From Clostridiales bacterium (GTDB taxonomy: Bacteria > Bacillota > Clostridia > Saccharofermentanales > UBA5734), in the NCBI GenBank assembly GCA_003532195.1, contig DOFA01000094.1, positions 11,994 through 18,586 on the forward strand: 6,593 nt of DNA, in the 5' to 3' direction. Below are positions 5,511 through 6,593 of the stretch, one piece after another. The translations under genes were made by a program, and so were the position numbers. Position 1 is the stretch's first letter; each line of letters starts with the position of its first letter. The notes under the pieces are model-generated. The model was not told where the DNA came from and did not search any database. It saw only the letters and a program-made list of their open reading frames with translations.

Positions 5511-6593
5511 ATGGCTGATCTGGCCGTTATTTTATTGGAACAATACCAGCAGGAAGAACTGGACGACGGTTTTCGGACGGCTTTTCGCCATCTGAATCTG
5601 GCCGCCTCATTCCAGACCGGCGAAAAAATCCTGATTAAACCCAACCTGTTGGCCGCCGTCCCGCCGGAACGCGCCACCACGCCGCATCCTTCAGTTTTCC
5701 AGGCGCTGATCCGCAGCCTGCAGGATCTCGGTCTTAACCTTTCCTATGGGGATTCGCCGCCGCTCGATTCGATGAGCCGGGCGGCAAAAATCAGCGGACT
5801 GGCTGCCGTCGCCGAAAAATCCGGCGTTGCGGCCGCAGATTTCGATACGGCTGTCGATACTTTGTTTCCGGATGGCAAATCGCTCAAGCAGCTGCCCCTG
5901 GCTGCCGGCGTCGCGGCCGCGGATGGCCTGGTCAGCCTGGCTAAACTGAAAACCCATGCGCTGACCGGCATGACCGGGGCTTTGAAGAACCAGTTCGGCG
6001 TGATTCCCGGCCAGCAGAAGCTCTTATATCATGTCCGGCTGAAAAACCCGGAAGATTTCGCGCAGATGCTGGTTGACATCAACCTCTGTTTGCAGCCGCG
6101 TCTTTTTGTCCTGGACGCGATCATGGCCATGGAAGGCAACGGTCCGCGCAACGGCACACCCAAACCGATGAATGTCTTGCTCTTCTCCACAGACCCGGTG
6201 GCGCTGGACGCCACGGTTTGCCGCCTGATCGATCTGGATCCGGAATTGGTTGAAACTTTGGTCTATGGGGAAAAATTTGGATTGGGAACGTATACAGAGA
6301 TTGAATTTGCCGGCGACCCAATGGATTCCTTCGTCTCCAGCGATTTCGAGGTGGACCGCAGCCCGCAGAAGACAACCACGGATATGTCATTTCTGTCTAC
6401 CAGCTTCATGCGGCGCTTCACCGCGCCGCGCCCGACCATCGATCCCGCGCTCTGCACCAAGTGCGGCCGCTGCGTTGAGGTGTGCCCGGCGCAGCCGAAG
6501 GCGCTCTCCTGGAAGGATGGGGATAAGAAAGTGCCGCCGGTGTACGACTATGCCAAATGCATCCGCTGTTACTGCTGCCAGGAAATGTGCCCC
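5511..6593 (+). CDS. DUF362 domain protein with C-terminal double [4Fe-4S] ferredoxin motif (partial, runs off right edge)
   Basis: The frame from ATG 5511 stays open for 361 codons to the window end. GAGG at 5498-5501 is 9 nt upstream, and an in-frame TAG at 5502-5504 rules out an earlier start. The DUF362 domain (PF04015) covers about residues 1-295: ILIKPNLLA near 40-48, KLKTH 145-149, TGALKNQFG 155-163, D202 with EGNGPRNG (208-215), and DPVALD 228-233. A ferredoxin tail follows: C315, C318, C321 and C325-P in the CxxCxxCxxxCP pattern, then C350, C353, C356 and C360-P, with an extra cysteine at 355. The eight ligands are those needed for two [4Fe-4S] clusters. No signal peptide or membrane segment is seen, so it should be cytoplasmic. 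The biochemical role of DUF362 proteins is not established to my knowledge; they are common in anaerobes. The cut comes right after the last cluster motif, so little sequence is likely missing. Confidence 0.92.
   Translation, partial: MADLAVILLEQYQQEELDDGFRTAFRHLNLAASFQTGEKILIKPNLLAAVPPERATTPHPSVFQALIRSLQDLGLNLSYGDSPPLDSMSRAAKISGLAAVAEKSGVAAADFDTAVDTLFPDGKSLKQLPLAAGVAAADGLVSLAKLKTHALTGMTGALKNQFGVIPGQQKLLYHVRLKNPEDFAQMLVDINLCLQPRLFVLDAIMAMEGNGPRNGTPKPMNVLLFSTDPVALDATVCRLIDLDPELVETLVYGEKFGLGTYTEIEFAGDPMDSFVSSDFEVDRSPQKTTTDMSFLSTSFMRRFTAPRPTIDPALCTKCGRCVEVCPAQPKALSWKDGDKKVPPVYDYAKCIRCYCCQEMCP

Noticed and set aside
1..6593. CRISPR array, tRNA, insertion sequence, toxin-antitoxin or phage-defence locus
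   Set aside because: No spaced direct repeats, cloverleaf, transposase or defence-type genes are visible; almost all the window is accounted for by five ordinary genes.

Overview
This is a GC-rich window (roughly 58-60% by eye). It reads like a Gram-positive, low-oxygen Bacillota (Clostridia-like) chromosome. The basis is a long-form ribosome hibernation factor, a PcrA-type helicase with a C-terminal Tudor-like tail, a DUF362 protein with a double [4Fe-4S] cluster tail, strong purine-rich Shine-Dalgarno sites and TATAAT-type -10 boxes. The taxonomic placement is an inference; no rRNA or other decisive marker is present. I see no mobile element, CRISPR array, tRNA or rRNA.

Layout. The left part (1-2012) is transcribed leftwards. 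A complete OPT-family membrane transporter (258-2012) is followed 58 bp later by the first 66 codons of a GH92-type alpha-mannosidase that runs off the left edge (1-199). No terminator lies between them, so they are probably co-transcribed. The 186-bp divergent region 2013-2198 holds a -10 box for each direction and an 8-bp palindrome lying midway between the two boxes. The right part is transcribed rightwards: hpf (2199-2735) with its own strong intrinsic terminator, pcrA (2973-5378) with its own extended -10 promoter, and a DUF362/ferredoxin protein (5511 to the right edge) with its own extended -10 promoter.

How the genes fit together. The left pair may form a small uptake-and-degradation unit. 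The GH92 protein has no signal peptide and a stop codon closely upstream, so it should be cytoplasmic; the adjacent transporter is a candidate for importing its substrate. The right-hand genes look like independent housekeeping units (ribosome hibernation, DNA unwinding and repair, an iron-sulfur protein of unknown role), each apparently with its own promoter.

The most unusual non-coding signal is a 17-bp perfect palindrome present twice within 171 bp. One copy is the core of the hpf terminator. The other is the core of an 11-bp hairpin in the pcrA leader, directly before the Shine-Dalgarno site. The flanks differ between copies but each stays self-complementary. I did not find a convincing wholly new multi-gene system here.
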